A stretch of DNA of 64,000 nucleotides from Hofstenia miamia (lineage: Eukaryota; Xenacoelomorpha; Acoela), in NCBI GenBank assembly GCA_004352715.1, contig SCFE01000097.1:357584-421583 (forward strand). Reading direction: 5' to 3'. Each line of letters begins with the position of its first letter. Positions within the stretch are counted from its first letter, which is position 1. The notes below the pieces were generated by a model that had not been told where the DNA came from, ran no database searches, and saw nothing but the letters and a program-made list of their open reading frames with translations. The translations under genes and the position numbers were made by a program. This document shows positions 22,334 through 34,623 of the stretch, one piece after another.

Positions 22334-24552
22334 AACAGGTTTAAATAAGGTTTAAATTATTATATAATAGACCTTCTACTGAGAATAAAATAAAGGCAAA
22401 ATAATAAACAAATAGCATAAAACTGCGTAAATTAAAGATATGTTTCTGCTTCAAAGCTAGAAAATACAGTATCAATTGCCCAACAAATGCTCATTTTTTC
22501 GAATATAGAGATTCCTGTGATAATTGTCAGGAGTGAGTCGTCCTTGCAAGTAGTTTTTAGTAAGTCGTGACATGGAAAACAACCGTTCAGTGTCAACACT
22601 AGTTGGTTTGAAATTTTTCAGAAAAGCTTTAATATCAAACATAGATGACTCTGCCTCTGCAGTAAATTCAGCAAATGAAATAACCCGGGAGGGTAGATAC
22701 ACGTGATCAGTCGATGCTGGTTGGACGGTAGATTCTGATGACTCAGCAGTTTGTTTAACCATGTTAAAAAAACTTCCTGAGGCATGCAAGAGAGATTCAA
22801 TAATTGAGTTTCCATCTATCCATTTACTAAGAACTGAATTTATAGGTGAATTTAGTACCGGAATGATGCTTTCAAGTCGCCTCAAATACTGCACAACATG
22901 AACGCCCATTTCTGAATTAGCAGATTCTTTCTGCAACTGATCTGTGACAAGCTTCATGGGTTCCATAAAAAATCTCTAGGAAACTCTTGTTCCGAAAGAA
23001 CTCGTGGAATGTACTCTTTGAGTTTGATAAATCTTTGGAGCATAGCCAACAATGAATTCCACCGCGTACAATTTTCTCCTCCTGGTTGAATTTCAAGTAA
23101 TTTATCGTGCAATTTTGTTTTATGTAACAGATTAACCGCTTTTCTAACCGTATCAATAATGTCAATAAAATAACGGTCTGGAATATCGTCCTCTTCTTCA
23201 GCCTCTGACAAAATTTCTTCTTCATCGATATCAAACTTCTTAACAAGATTCTTAACAATTAAATTGATGACATGAGCAAGACATGGGAAATTGTACCAAC
23301 CCATTAGTTGGGAAACAGCTTGCACATCTGAACCGCAGTCGGTGACACATATTTGAATGAATCAAAGAGTACAAGCCAACCATGTTCTTCAATTTTGTGG
23401 CAATTTCATCCGCACCACAAGTTTCACGAAAATTAATAAGTCTCAAGCAAAGACTCACTTCAGCAACGTATAAGTAAACACCAATAAATTTTGGTAATCC
23501 TGAGACGTCCATTTATCAAACGAAATAACAACCATCTGCTTACGATCACGGCTAAATACAAGGGACTTTATTTTGGCAAAAATGGTTTGATATTTATCCT
23601 CCAAAGCATTGTTAACATAATGGTACGAAATCTTGCTAAAACGCATGCGGGTGTAAAACTCTTTCAATGTCTTCGAGTTTACAACGGTCGAGATTGTCAA
23701 CCCGTCTTTTTACACAAGCCTGGCTACCTCATCAACACCGACTGGCTTTTTTTTTGGCAACAACAGGAAAATTAATTGCGGGCTGTTCCGGGGAGCGCTT
23801 TCTCATATCCTTCGACTCACAGAGCTGTTTGTGACGACGAAGTGCTGTTGTGCCGGAGTTAGGACATTTAACTAGTGTTGTGCATTTGATGCATTTCCTT
23901 GTTTCTGTTTTTCGTCCATTTATATACTGAACAAAATAACCCTTGTGGATGTCGTTCGATGGATTTGCGCAAAGTTTATATGCAATCGTTGATGCTGGAA
24001 CCGCCTGTTTCCTTTCCACCACAGACACATCTTCAACGATTTGCACATCAGCCATACCAATCTAAAAAAATCTATATGTTAATCGTCATGTCAAAAGAAT
24101 TTGTCATCTGTGTCGCAAAAATAATAAAAAAAAACATAAAATAAGTATCAAATACTAGAACTCAAACATATTCCATGCCCAAAACTCGACACCCAAAAAC
24201 CAGAAAAACTCATAAAGGCGCTTAAAGATGCCCTTAAGCAAAAAATCGAGCTTAAAATGCCTAAAAATTGGTATCAAAATGTCAATATAATGTTATATTA
24301 CGGCAATTCATTATTCAATTTAACGATGGAAGGACGTGGTGATGCGCGTCCTGATTTCCCTGGAAATCCAAATCTAAAACGAAGATTCAGTGTAATACAT
24401 AATATTTTGAAATAAAAACAAAATAAAGATTGGGATTGGGTTCGAGATTGAATTTTTGACAATTTTGGGATTGGAATTGAGATTGAATTGGGGAAAGATT
24501 GGGATTGAGATTGGGCTTGAGATTGGGATCGGGATTGGGATTGAATACTCTG
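22334..24552 (-). mobile_element. hAT element with BED-type transposase, left end in gap
   Basis: The right terminus TTGAATACTCTG at 24541-24552 is identical to that of the MITE at 17560. Bases 22334-22428 equal MITE bases 17270-17363, and 24346-24552 equal its right part, including the GATTGG array. Between them 1.9 kb carries a broken hAT transposase on the minus strand. The left terminus and about 225 bp are expected in the preceding gap. It is the parental type from which the MITE was made, but this copy is itself dead. Confidence 0.85.
22472..24055 (-). pseudogene. hAT transposase (BED zinc finger), frameshifted
   Basis: The landmarks run in the right order on the minus strand. An ATG at 24055 opens a BED finger (CIKC ... 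RRHKQLC, Cx2C with Hx3C). Next is VISFDKWTSQDYQNLLVFT near 23.5 kb, then FPCLAHVINLIVKNLV and NCTRWNSLLAMLQRF (23.3-23.0 kb). The C-terminal dimerisation block is TERLFSMSRLTKNYLQGRL at about 22.55 kb, ending NLYIRKNEHLLGN. The frame breaks at the A9 run near 23750, at a TAA at 23710-23712, between 23460 and 23500, near 23325 and at the T6 run near 22965. Two breaks lie at homopolymers, so sequencing error could explain some but not the stop. A T7AG acceptor just before the ATG suggests a 5' intron. Confidence 0.85.
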
Positions 24553-25552
24553 TTTAAAATTCCAGTTTATATAAATGAAAATACTAATGTTTTTAAATTG
24601 CAAAGCTGCAAAACTGTCCGACGTAAACAATGAACACTACCTGGAGTAAAAACCTATGAGAAATACAATAAAATACATAAAAAAAATTCCTGATAACAGC
24701 ATAATTAACACGCTGTAGCTCACGATAGCACGCAGTCAATGTATAATAAAGAAGTTATATTTATATGAACTTTTAGGACATGTAGAGGCAAAAAAAGGAA
24801 TATCTCATAATTTAATTGTTTCGAAGAAATATATTATAATTATATACTTGAGTTTGATACAGCAATGCAGCATAATACAATTATTTACGTTTAATCTATT
24901 CAGATTAGGGGCAGTAAGTTAATACATTACATAATCTACTTGAAATCATTACTGTATGCATGTGACACAGGAGCATTTATCAATAGATTCTTAAGAGTTC
25001 TTAAATGAAAGAAAATCCATACCTGTGAGATTTTGATGTTTATTTTATTTGCAGTCATTTATTTAAATAAAATGAAATTTTAGTTTTTAAGGTATATTGT
25101 TAATGTTTTTAATTATAATAACTTTGTTATTATTTTTTGTAAAATGATATATCCTTAATGCTAAAAACGGTATTTCCCTTTTAAGTTGTTTACCGAGATT
25201 CGTTTTTCATTGTTTTGAGTTGTAAGTTACATATTTCCGTTAATATACTTCTATAATTAGAAAAATTTTGAAGTCAAATATCTCGTTCTTTTATACGTTA
25301 TCTTTCTTAAGGATTGACAGCGTACTATGAATTTTATTTATTATGCTAAGCTATCGGTCTGTATCCACAATTTTGTAAACTTTTCATGTATTTTATTGAA
25401 TTTCTCATTGATATTTACCCTCTAGTAGTGGTTCTTTCTTACGCGTGCTCCACTATTCTACACCTTCGCGCATAAAAATTTAGTCTTGTTACTATTAGAA
25501 TTCAGTTTAGATAAATTTACAATCCCAATAAATTATTATTTAATGATTAAGC
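24553..25552. other. no recognisable gene
   Basis: AT-rich flank of the hAT element. Nothing supported. Confidence 0.5.
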
Positions 25553-26573
25553 ATATATATATATATATATATANNNNNNNNNNNNNNNNNNNNNNNNNNN
25601 NNNNNNNNNNNNNNNNNNNNNNNNNNNNNNNNNNNNNNNNNNNNNNNNNNNNNNNNNNNNNNNNNNNNNNNNNNNNNNNNNNNNNNNNNNNNNNNNNNNN
25701 NNNNNNNNNNNNNNNNNNNNNNNNNNNNNNNNNNNNNNNNNNNNNNNNNNNNNNNNNNNNNNNNNNNNNNNNNNNNNNNNNNNNNNNNNNNNNNNNNNNN
25801 NNNNNNNNNNNNNNNNNNNNNNNNNNNNNNNNNNNNNNNNNNNNNNNNNNNNNNNNNNNNNNNNNNNNNNNNNNNNNNNNNNNNNNNNNNNNNNNNNNNN
25901 NNNNNNNNNNNNNNNNNNNNNNNNNNNNNNNNNNNNNNNNNNNNNNNNNNNNNNNNNNNNNNNNNNNNNNNNNNNNNNNNNNNNNNNNNNNNNNNNNNNN
26001 NNNNNNNNNNNNNNNNNNNNNNNNNNNNNNNNNNNNNNNNNNNNNNNNNNNNNNNNNNNNNNNNNNNNNNNNNNNNNNNNNNNNNNNNNNNNNNNNNNNN
26101 NNNNNNNNNNNNNNNNNNNNNNNNNNNNNNNNNNNNNNNNNNNNNNNNNNNNNNNNNNNNNNNNNNNNNNNNNNNNNNNNNNNNNNNNNNNNNNNNNNNN
26201 NNNNNNNNNNNNNNNNNNNNNNNNNNNNNNNNNNNNNNNNNNNNNNNNNNNNNNNNNNNNNNNNNNNNNNNNNNNNNNNNNNNNNNNNNNNNNNNNNNNN
26301 NNNNNNNNNNNNNNNNNNNNNNNNNNNNNNNNNNNNNNNNNNNNNNNNNNNNNNNNNNNNNNNNNNNNNNNNNNNNNNNNNNNNNNNNNNNNNNNNNNNN
26401 NNNNNNNNNNNNNNNNNNNNNNNNNNNNNNNNNNNNNNNNNNNNNNNNNNNNNNNNNNNNNNNNNNNNNNNNNNNNNNNNNNNNNNNNNNNNNNNNNNNN
26501 NNNNNNNNNNNNNNNNNNNNNNNNNNNNNNNNNNNNNNNNNNNNNNNNNNNNNNNNNNNNNNNNNNNNNNNNN
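25553..26573. other. (TA)n run followed by 1,000-N gap
   Basis: A TA microsatellite (25553-25573) runs into a standard-size gap (25574-26573). A second long TA run follows 50 bp after the gap, so the repeat probably caused the break. Confidence 0.95.
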
Positions 26574-26622
26574 AAAGTATTAATGAAAGTGTGTTTTACT
26601 GTAGTACTAGTTGCTTGATCAG

Positions 26623-26727
<105 letters not shown>

Positions 26728-26778
26728 TTTTGTTAAACTTTGACATAAGGTGCCCAACTTGAACAATTTTGAAGATAT

Positions 26779-26970
26779 ATGTTGCCATTCAATTCAAAAA
26801 TGCTCTTTTCACTGCATCCTTGCATGCTGGTAGCATTAATCGCAGATGCTTTTATCAGCACTGCTGTTTCAAGCCCTGTAGTGCAAATAAACAAGGACCA
26901 CCGCCAGACTACTACTGTTTTTTATCAGTACCCAACTTTTGAAAACCTCACATTTTCTCTACCGAATTAA
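26779..26970 (+). CDS. possible small secreted peptide (speculative)
   Basis: A 63-codon frame has a second Met at residue 8 followed by a hydrophobic stretch (MLFSLHPCMLVALIADAFIS) with a plausible signal-peptidase site after AVSS, then a short polar tail with one NLT glycosylation motif. No homology is recognised. There is no splice or poly(A) evidence, and chance is a fair explanation in this AT-rich context. Confidence 0.15.
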   Translation: MLPFNSKMLFSLHPCMLVALIADAFISTAVSSPVVQINKDHRQTTTVFYQYPTFENLTFSLPN

Positions 26971-28855
26971 AGACGCATTGAACGCACGTATTTATAATTT
27001 GGAAAAGGTGTAGTTCATTTTGGAGTTGTCTAGCCAATGGTTTATCTCGGAGCTCTTTGAACGAATTGGAATTCTGTGAACCGCACTTCTATTAATTTTC
27101 GTCTAATACAAAATTTCAATTTATTCTGGCAAATCTTCCCTCTACTCAACTTATCTAGTAAATGAAGGCTAAAATAGTAAAGATAATTAAACATATTTTT
27201 AATTAATAGCAAAGTTGGTTTTTACTAAACCCTGACATTTTGCAGGTGATTTCTCTTTGAGCGAAAAACAGTTCCAATGTGTGAAATTTCAAAGATTTTT
27301 GAAATGTGATATGGATTATATGTCAAACCATAATCTTGTAAGTCAAATTATTTGACATAATTCAAGTATCCATATAGTGTAACGAATGCTTCGGTGATTT
27401 CACCATCACCAAGATTGTAAAGAACGTGATTGAAGTTCATCCTGGAAATCACATTTGCTAATTTGAAATTGAAAAGTATATTTTCACGAAATAATTTTCG
27501 TTTTTTTCAGAAAAATATTCCCCAAAAATCTTCGAAGCTGCATGTGAAAATATGAAAGAAATTTTGATAAACTAATCTTGATCTGATTTGTCATTTACAT
27601 CATTATTTGAATTCATTGATCTAATTAGTTGACGCACACTCGTCAGAATAATTGTACCGATGCAATATCATATCGTACGACTGGTTTTATATTGCTTGGA
27701 AGAGATCGGATTATTTGATGAACTACCATTTTACCCATAATCAATAGGTCAAAAAGAAATGTTTAACCTTATTTCCACTAGTGTTAATTTTACGTAACCA
27801 ACTGATTTGTCATCATTTTAAACAATTTTATCCAAGCCTGTAAAGAAATATTGAAATGTTTTTGCATGGACACATTTATGGGATAGATCCCGCTCAAAGT
27901 CAGAGGCTGTCGCATCGTATATTTGATTATTAGTAAACATCCATCTAATCGACTACTTGAAAAAGTGACTTAAAAATGTTGAATAGGAGTTTCTGAAGTC
28001 ATGGGCAATTACACAATGAAAATGTTTTTTCTTTACAGAGTTATTTAATCTCTAATAAATTATTAATTTCTTCTATGATATAAATTGATTATTTTCTAAT
28101 TTTTGTGGTGGGGCAATCTCCGCAAAAGTAACGCGATCCCAATGTCTTTATCCTTAACAGATTTGATTTTATCTTAATTATGGACACATTCTTAATAGAT
28201 CGTTTATCACAACCCTATTATGTTTATTAATAGTTTGATTTCCAGAAGTTTCTCTATATATGAACATTAGGTATTCCCTTCGAAGAATCTTATGCAACAA
28301 TCACCAATTATTAGATTGTTTACGTTCTTTGCTTGGAGTTCTTTCTACTTGTGATTTTTCCATTAGATGTTTGAGTTTCTTTGTGCTTTAATGAGTTTGT
28401 GCTTCTCAAAAAATCATTTCTTTATCTAATGAATCGAAAAGATTTGTAAGCTTAGTATTTAATGATTAGTTCTCCAGCATACCTTTAAAAAAATTGAATT
28501 GTTCAAAAAGTGTTGTAAGAGGATGCATGGCCGATCGTTCACGTTCACGTAGAATAATTATATTAAGAATTTAGTCAAAGTAAAAATAGGATGATTCTTG
28601 TTTTTCTTGCAATTCCATTATTTAGGAAATAATTCTGGATATCTTTCCCAAATTTCACAAATTTTCACGTTTTTTGTACACCCCTCTCTATTCACTTACA
28701 ACTATAACTAAATTTATTGGGCCATGGCATACTTTCTGTGAAAATTTCGAGGCAATATTCAAAAAAGTTTCTAACAGACAACGATTAGGTTCATCCTGTG
28801 TTTTTCCATCAAAATATCTTACAATGAATTATGAGAAAAAGAATTTTTTTAAAAG

Positions 28856-28890
<35 letters not shown>

Positions 28891-29269
28891 GCCAATTTTT
28901 CACATATATTAGTGTCGTGTAACGTTCGATGAATATATTGATGTTATGTAACCACATGGTGTTTTGTCAATAAGAAAATTTTAAATGGTTTTTAATTAAT
29001 TTTGATAACATCCTGTTTCTATTGATTATCGATTTCATCAGGGCGAGGACAGAAAATATTCATTGGATCGGGCCCCCTTCTATAGCCACACTAGGGTTAT
29101 CCCACCCTCTTGAGAGTTCACGAGTCATGACATCAGCAAAGATAATATATGTGAAATTAGCAATGTGTATATGCACTGACAAAAATATGAAGAGAAAGAA
29201 AATGGAAAGAAAATAGAAAGTATATAGACAGAAAGGTTCATAAACTGAATAATCAAAACTAAAATAGAA
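26971..29269. other. no recognisable gene
   Basis: Non-coding as far as I can see. A short TA run lies at about 28858-28890. A frame starting MADRSRSR at 28528 ends quickly and lacks a good donor. Confidence 0.45.
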
Positions 29270-29472
29270 GACGCCGACCAGAAGAGAATTCTTGCACAGA
29301 CACCCTTAAGGTCTTTAACTTTTGAAATACTTTCACGGCTGCATCTGTCGCAATGTGAGTGTGTAACGCAGCATTAGAAATATTGTGGGTAGTGCACTTT
29401 TGAATGGGAGAACCGCCTTGATGGGTTCAGTCAAATTTTGCGGATTCGATTTACAGTTCTTCAGGATATTCT

Positions 29473-29988
29473 TCAAAACATGCGTTTCGGAAAACAGATC
29501 CCCGATATGTTGTAGCTCTTCTTGGAAAATGAGAGCTTATCTGGCACATTCACCTGTTGCTGATGTGATGTTGTTGAAATAAGAAAGGGATGCTGAGTTT
29601 CCACGATGGGATTATTTGAATCGTCGCCAAAAAATTCTTCAGAGATCGGCTCAATGATTGATATGATTTTGCCAATGCCTATTTCAGGCAATTGAAGTAG
29701 AGTTTTAGTTTCCTTTAACGATCTTGTTAAAATAATGAATGTACCATTGGATAGTACATCCATTAGCACAAAAAGGTGGCAGTAAAGAGATGAAGCACCA
29801 GTTGCTTTTAGACATTTGCTGCCATCTGGTCGCATCACAGGTCGGTAGTTTGGCATGGCTTTGCTGCATTTTGTTATGTGCAAAATTGTCGCAGTGAGAA
29901 CTTTATTCTCGCCATCTTCACCAACATCTTTGAGGGGTACTTTTTGAAAGCTTTTTGCAAGGTTGAAAAGAGAATTAATGCTAGTCAT
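29473..29988 (-). CDS. unrecognised intact reading frame, 171 aa
   Basis: The ATG at 29988 opens an uninterrupted frame with balanced codon use, unlike the AT-rich noise around it. Features in order: LFNLAKSFQKVPLKDVGEDG, then ATILHITKCSKAMPNYRPVM and RPDGSKCLKATG, then a hydrophobic, beta-rich run (LYCHLFVLMDVLSNGTFIIL), then GKIISIIEPISEEFF and NPIVETQHPFL. This alternation could be an OB-like beta domain, but that is a guess. Another frame continues the coding look downstream to about 29270, including HVLKNILKNCKSNPQN, which suggests a frameshift near 29473. It sits 450 bp from a ZMYM1-like hAT pseudogene on the same strand and may be mobile-element-derived. I do not recognise the family. 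Confidence 0.4.
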   Translation of the reverse strand: MTSINSLFNLAKSFQKVPLKDVGEDGENKVLTATILHITKCSKAMPNYRPVMRPDGSKCLKATGASSLYCHLFVLMDVLSNGTFIILTRSLKETKTLLQLPEIGIGKIISIIEPISEEFFGDDSNNPIVETQHPFLISTTSHQQQVNVPDKLSFSKKSYNISGICFPKRMF

Positions 29989-30429
29989 TGTCTGAAGTAA
30001 TTATTATTTTGCTTGTAAATTTATAGCTTTTCAAACAATTTTATTGGTTGCTTTATAATTAACGTACAAATGAAGCATTCATTACTGATATAATTAGTTG
30101 TCTCGCGTGTTAATCAAGTGATTATTAATGTTCGATTCCTTTCTTGGCGGCAGTTTTCCTTCACTAATTAATGAGACAAAAGGTTAATTAAGTGTTTTCC
30201 CACGTATGTAATTAAGAACTCTACCACCTATGTCATTAAATTCTGCGATCCAATTAAGCAATCAGAACGTGTTCAGACGTGTATATTTGAATGATAAATG
30301 TAATAAAATTATAGAAAACTTGGGTTAAAATGTAATTTCATAAACAAAGCATAGAGTAATTGCTAAATATTTCATAGTTATGTATATATAAGTTCTACAT
30401 TATGTTTCAAATTATATTGAAAACACAAA

Positions 30430-32301
30430 GAATTATTTTGTAAAGCCAACAACCCCAGCGGAGCTTCAACTGGATTTAAGAATTTGCCGGATATAGACAT
30501 GCCATTGATTGAAGGACTGGGGTAGTACTCTTTTGAAAACGACGGTTCATTTCTGCAATCTGCAATAAATCTATCCAGAACCGCAAGCTGCTTGATTGCG
30601 CTGTCCAGTTGTTGATGGTACTACGAAACTCTCCAGGTGAGAGTTGAGGTGTCTTGTCCGTCCAGGTGCGAAACTGGTACTTGCATCCACTGATTCTACC
30701 AAAGACTTCACAAGTCCCCTCACCTTTGATACATGATCAGTGTTCCTCATTGTCTTCAATACTTCGAAATGCTCTTGCCATATTTCCAGGGACTGGATCA
30801 GGTCAACACCTGCAGATTGATGAATTTTTGAAAGTGGACCAAGTTGCGAAAAGAGATCACTGAACGGAACAAGACAGCAAATGTTCGAAACACGGCGCCA
30901 ATTTGCTGCAAGGCTGGAAGCCTCGTCGCGTTCTTCTGATTTCCAGATTGAGCTATGACGTCGAGGGCATTTACTAGTTGGGCATAACGAGCATGAATGA
31001 CAGAAATCAGTGACTCCTTGAAATTCCACTTGTGGTCCGAATTCTGTGGAAGTTTTCGTGCATTAAGTTGCGTGTCCTCCTGAATATCATTGAAGACGCC
31101 TTTCCGTTTGACTGAGACATTGATAAAGCTATCTGCTTTCTTTATTAGGGCAAAAAAGTCGCCGACACTCGAAATATCAGAGCATGAATTACTCAAGACC
31201 AAATTCAGTCTGCGTTCTTGGCACGCCTCCACGTTCACCAGTCATGACACTGTACCATCAATGCATTGTCTGACACAATTGTTAATTTTCCAACTCCAGG
31301 TAAGATTGTTTGAGAGAAGACAATATTTTCTTAAATATTCCAGCTGCATCCAGTTCGTCATGTTCAAGGGTTTCAAATTTCAAAAATCGCTCGTGGACAC
31401 AACAATCTTCATCAACATACCGGATAGACACTCCCAGGTGTGAGCCAGCAGAATCGGAAGAACTCATCAAATATTAAACTGAATGGTGCAGAATCGCCTC
31501 TCACGCATTTTATCTCAATCTCACTGGCCACTTCCCCGAGTACACATGTAGCCAGTGATAGTAACATTGCATTTTGGGAATCAGAAGACAGGGATGACGC
31601 ATTTATAACTTCGTCGGATTCGAAATTCGTCTGATTTCTCTGTAATGAGCTCTACTCACTCAATAAAATTTCCACGGAAGTTACTTGTCGTTCCTTCTTC
31701 ATGCCCACGCAGTGGAATATACATAATTGCACATCGTTTAGCACAGTTTATAAGAGTTTTAACATAGTCTCTGTTTTCAGCAACAAATTTGGCATGTTCG
31801 CTCAAAATTTTTTCTTCCACAGTTCCATGGCTTGTCCATGATCTATACAGTAACTCACGTTTTACTGAATCAAGGTGTGATGCGCTGATGAATGATCCTT
31901 CTCAGACAGTTTTTTCCAACTGGAAAATGTGTAGCAAAATACCCCAGCGATCATAGTGGGTCTATGAGAACGACCGGTTTTGCTGACCAGATGCAGTTTT
32001 TGGAAACGCTGAGGAGATGTTGCACAGGGTTATCTAATGCGGATGAAGAAATAGCAGGTGGTTCAGATTTTTCGATTTGTAGAGCAGGGAGTGATTGACG
32101 TGGAGTGGAGATTGATCCAGAATTATCGACTTGTAGTTCCCCTTGCATGGCTTGTTTTCCATGTTCACGTTCATGTTTTATCAAGGATGGAGGAATTTGA
32201 AACGTCAGAACTGAATGTCTCAGACGCTTTCCAGGTGGTCCACTCGACATTGTTTGTGCAGCAGAGGGATTACACATAGAACTGCTACATGTAGTATGCA
32301 A
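30430..32301 (-). pseudogene. ZMYM1/DUF4371-type hAT transposase, broken
   Basis: The minus strand carries, in order, a polar N-terminal part (32301-31951), then FVAENRDYVKTLINCAKRC and IPLRGHEEGTTSNFRGNFIE followed by a stop (31.76-31.65 kb), which match the LPLRGHxE...xRGNF block of DUF4371 proteins. Next is SIRYVDEDCCVHERFLKFE (31.4 kb), then NCVRQCIDG, then ERRLNLVLSNSCSD with a KRKGVFNDIQ block (31.2-31.0 kb). An alpha-helical region follows (ALDVIAQSGNQ, TRLPALQQIGAVF). Near 30.56 kb it ends VLDRFIADCRNEPSFSKEYY. Several frame changes and stops separate these blocks, and the terminal hAT dimerisation motif is missing. It is a dead, C-terminally truncated copy, of a different hAT lineage from the BED element at 22-24 kb. 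Confidence 0.8.
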
Positions 32302-32623
32302 TGAGCGAGCACATCAAATGAGGACGCAATGTTTAATGCAGACCAATCAGAATGTTCCACTTTCGTCAAAGGAAACACGTCACGTAGTAATTCGCACGAC
32401 ACAGATGGATTCACGTTGATTCACAACATATATATATACGCTTTTGTATTAACATTGTTTTGCCTGAACACTTATCAGATTGGGAGGGGGCTAATTACAA
32501 TGCAATCATTGGGGGCCTCCTTGGCCTCGCCCCTGGATTTCATTTGACTTGTTTTTGCAAAGTATAAAAATGCGCATACCAATTCAATAATTTCTTGAAC
32601 TTGAGTTAATTTTTGTCTTTATT

Positions 32624-32947
32624 TCAAATATTAATCATTAGAAAATGTATAATTTCGCATTGTTCTAAACCTGTGGATAGTTGTAAGGAACTCGCAAATT
32701 GAGCAACGCTGATATCTTCATGTACGAGTGGTACGCATTTTTCTTCCAACGATTTTCCTTTACCAGGTGCATCATGAAGACTATAAGTTTTTTCAAATTT
32801 AGAAATAAGACGTATAATAGATGTTGCTGAGAATGGATTGTGAATTAATAAATTCAATGTTTTGTACGTGCGCAAAGTTTGAGCCGCACTTCTTCCAATT
32901 GCGTAATAGAGTTGAACTATAGATAATCGAGTTGATAAATCCATCAC
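32624..32947 (-). pseudogene. DUF4817 helix-turn-helix transposase fragment
   Basis: Minus-strand frame starting STRLSIVQLYYAIGRSAAQT, then TSIIRLISKFEKTYSLHDAP, then GKGKSLEEKCVPLV. It matches the DUF4817 N-terminal helix-turn-helix found in mariner-like elements (consensus: YYETGxSxAxTxRxF ... TIxRLVxKFExTGSVxDAPxxGRP). No DDE catalytic domain follows, so it is a 3'-truncated remnant. The mariner-like C-terminal piece at 39.5-39.9 kb is in the wrong order to belong to this copy. Confidence 0.6.
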
Positions 32948-34379
32948 AAAGTTGCAACACAGTCTAAAATGATATTTATGAATAATTCAGATGAAACCTC
33001 ATGTTTTATACTGCAAACAAAAAATATTTCATTACTTTAATCCGATTGGTTAATGAAATAATCTCTATTCAAAAACCTGCGCCAATTACTGGACACTATG
33101 TACTCGAAATGTTAGCAATGACAAAATTCTATAAACTTCTGGAACAATATGTTACTAAATTTGTTTTTGCAATAATAAATACTATTGTTGTTATTGCTAT
33201 TATTTTGTCGACTCTGTACACTTTTGAAATTATTCAATCCGCTATGTACAATTTTTCGTACTTAATGGTTCCGCTCTGTACACATTCTGTAACAATTTCA
33301 TGTCGTAATAAATCTTCCAAAAATTAAGAAAATAGGCTTAAAACTTTGGTATAAGGGAAATTTTGGTCTGATTTTACATACTTGAGTTTCGGCCTCATTT
33401 TGTAAATATTCTTGGAGAAAAAGTGGGCTGTCCGCTCTGTACTATCAAAAATTGTTCAATTGGTTTTCACTGTTAGCATACACCGTGTAAAATATAAATT
33501 CATATTAAAACATGCAAAATAAAGGAAAGAAAATCCTTATATCTAATTTTTTTATTCTAGCATTTAAAAAAATCGAATTTTTTAGAGTTCTGTTGTAGTT
33601 ATGTTTTCATTATTTAGTAATGGTATAAGGAGAAATTCATGTTCTGAATAGGGCAATTGCTTCTTCTGAAGGATTTAAAATCGAATTATTTCCAAGGACG
33701 TTAAATGGCAAAGAATAACTTAAAAATTCCTTCCGAAATTAATACCTTTTAGCAAAAACATAACATCTCCTGAAATTTTAATTGAAAAGAGTCGATATAT
33801 GTTTTGTTTAAAAGATGTTGATTAGTTTTTCTTTTCACTAACGATATTCAATTTTTGCACACATAATTAAGAATTTCTCGTTGTGTTCCTGCTTAGATCT
33901 CTTTATCAAAGTAGCAAAATGCTGTAGAGTAAGAAAGCACAATATAAATAACTTCAATAGAATCACTTTCTGAAAGACGTTTTGTAACCTGTTGACGAGG
34001 ATTATCAGGCTTTCTCTTAATAGATTTTCATTTGTTTTCAACGGAGAACATGAAAACGCGACAAAATTTCCAATTGTTTTCACTTCAGTAGATAAGACAG
34101 CGAAGGTTATAGACAATTTCTATGGAATCAATATATCCATATATATCATAAGGGCCAATATGGCGATATATCGAAACAGACGTCTCCGATTTTTCGATTA
34201 TTTTTATGCCACTAGATGCAGTTTTTATGCTGATTTCAAATTCATAGGATGTGAGTTGCGCAAACAAGAGATGAGGAATAGATGATTCTCAATACCGTTG
34301 CTTATTTCAGTGAAAACTTACGAAACTTGCCAGACCATTGGGACAGGAACGCAGTTTTCTTTTCCAGCAAGCTAATGAA
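32948..34379. other. no recognisable gene
   Basis: Overlapping short frames on both strands at 33001-33327 and 33838-34285 have no domain I recognise. The first exon of selenoprotein K should be somewhere upstream of 34624, but I could not find it here. Confidence 0.4.
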
Positions 34380-34520
34380 CCCAATAGGGCAACTTAAAAA
34401 TAGTTGTGTAACATTGTGATTGACATAACATGTCCCATCCAATCCACTGCTTCAATCCAATAGATAATCTGTGGAGAAGTTAAAGGAGCGGCGTGCGCAT
34501 GCCAAAAATCCCCAAAGTGT
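34380..34520 (+). pseudogene. Tc1 transposase scrap
   Basis: The plus strand reads FNPIDNLWRS, then in another frame KLKERRAHAKNPQS. This matches the Tc1 block around LNPIENLWxxLKERxxxxNPxS. Nothing else of the element remains. A (TA)n run follows at 34519-34537. Confidence 0.5.
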
Positions 34521-34623
34521 ATATATATATATATATAATTTTAAACTTGATGCTATGCTTTGTTGAGTGTCTGGTTGCTTTAATTCCATCTTTTCTAATA
34601 AATACATCAACATTTGTGTTTAG

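Noticed and set aside
22429-24345. Interpretation that a hAT element inserted into the 17-kb repeat family with a GCGT target duplication
   Set aside because: GCGT is 4 bp, hAT duplications are 8 bp, and no TIRs exist at those points; the CAGAGTATTCAA ends lie outside. Internal deletion explains it better.
27032-27060. ATGGTTTATCTCGG as the missing first exon of selenoprotein K (would give MVYLG)
   Set aside because: No GT donor in the right phase follows, and the distance is 7.6 kb through other repeats.
28528-28575. MADRSRSR start, resembling an SR protein first exon
   Set aside because: The frame stops after a few codons and no convincing splice donor follows.
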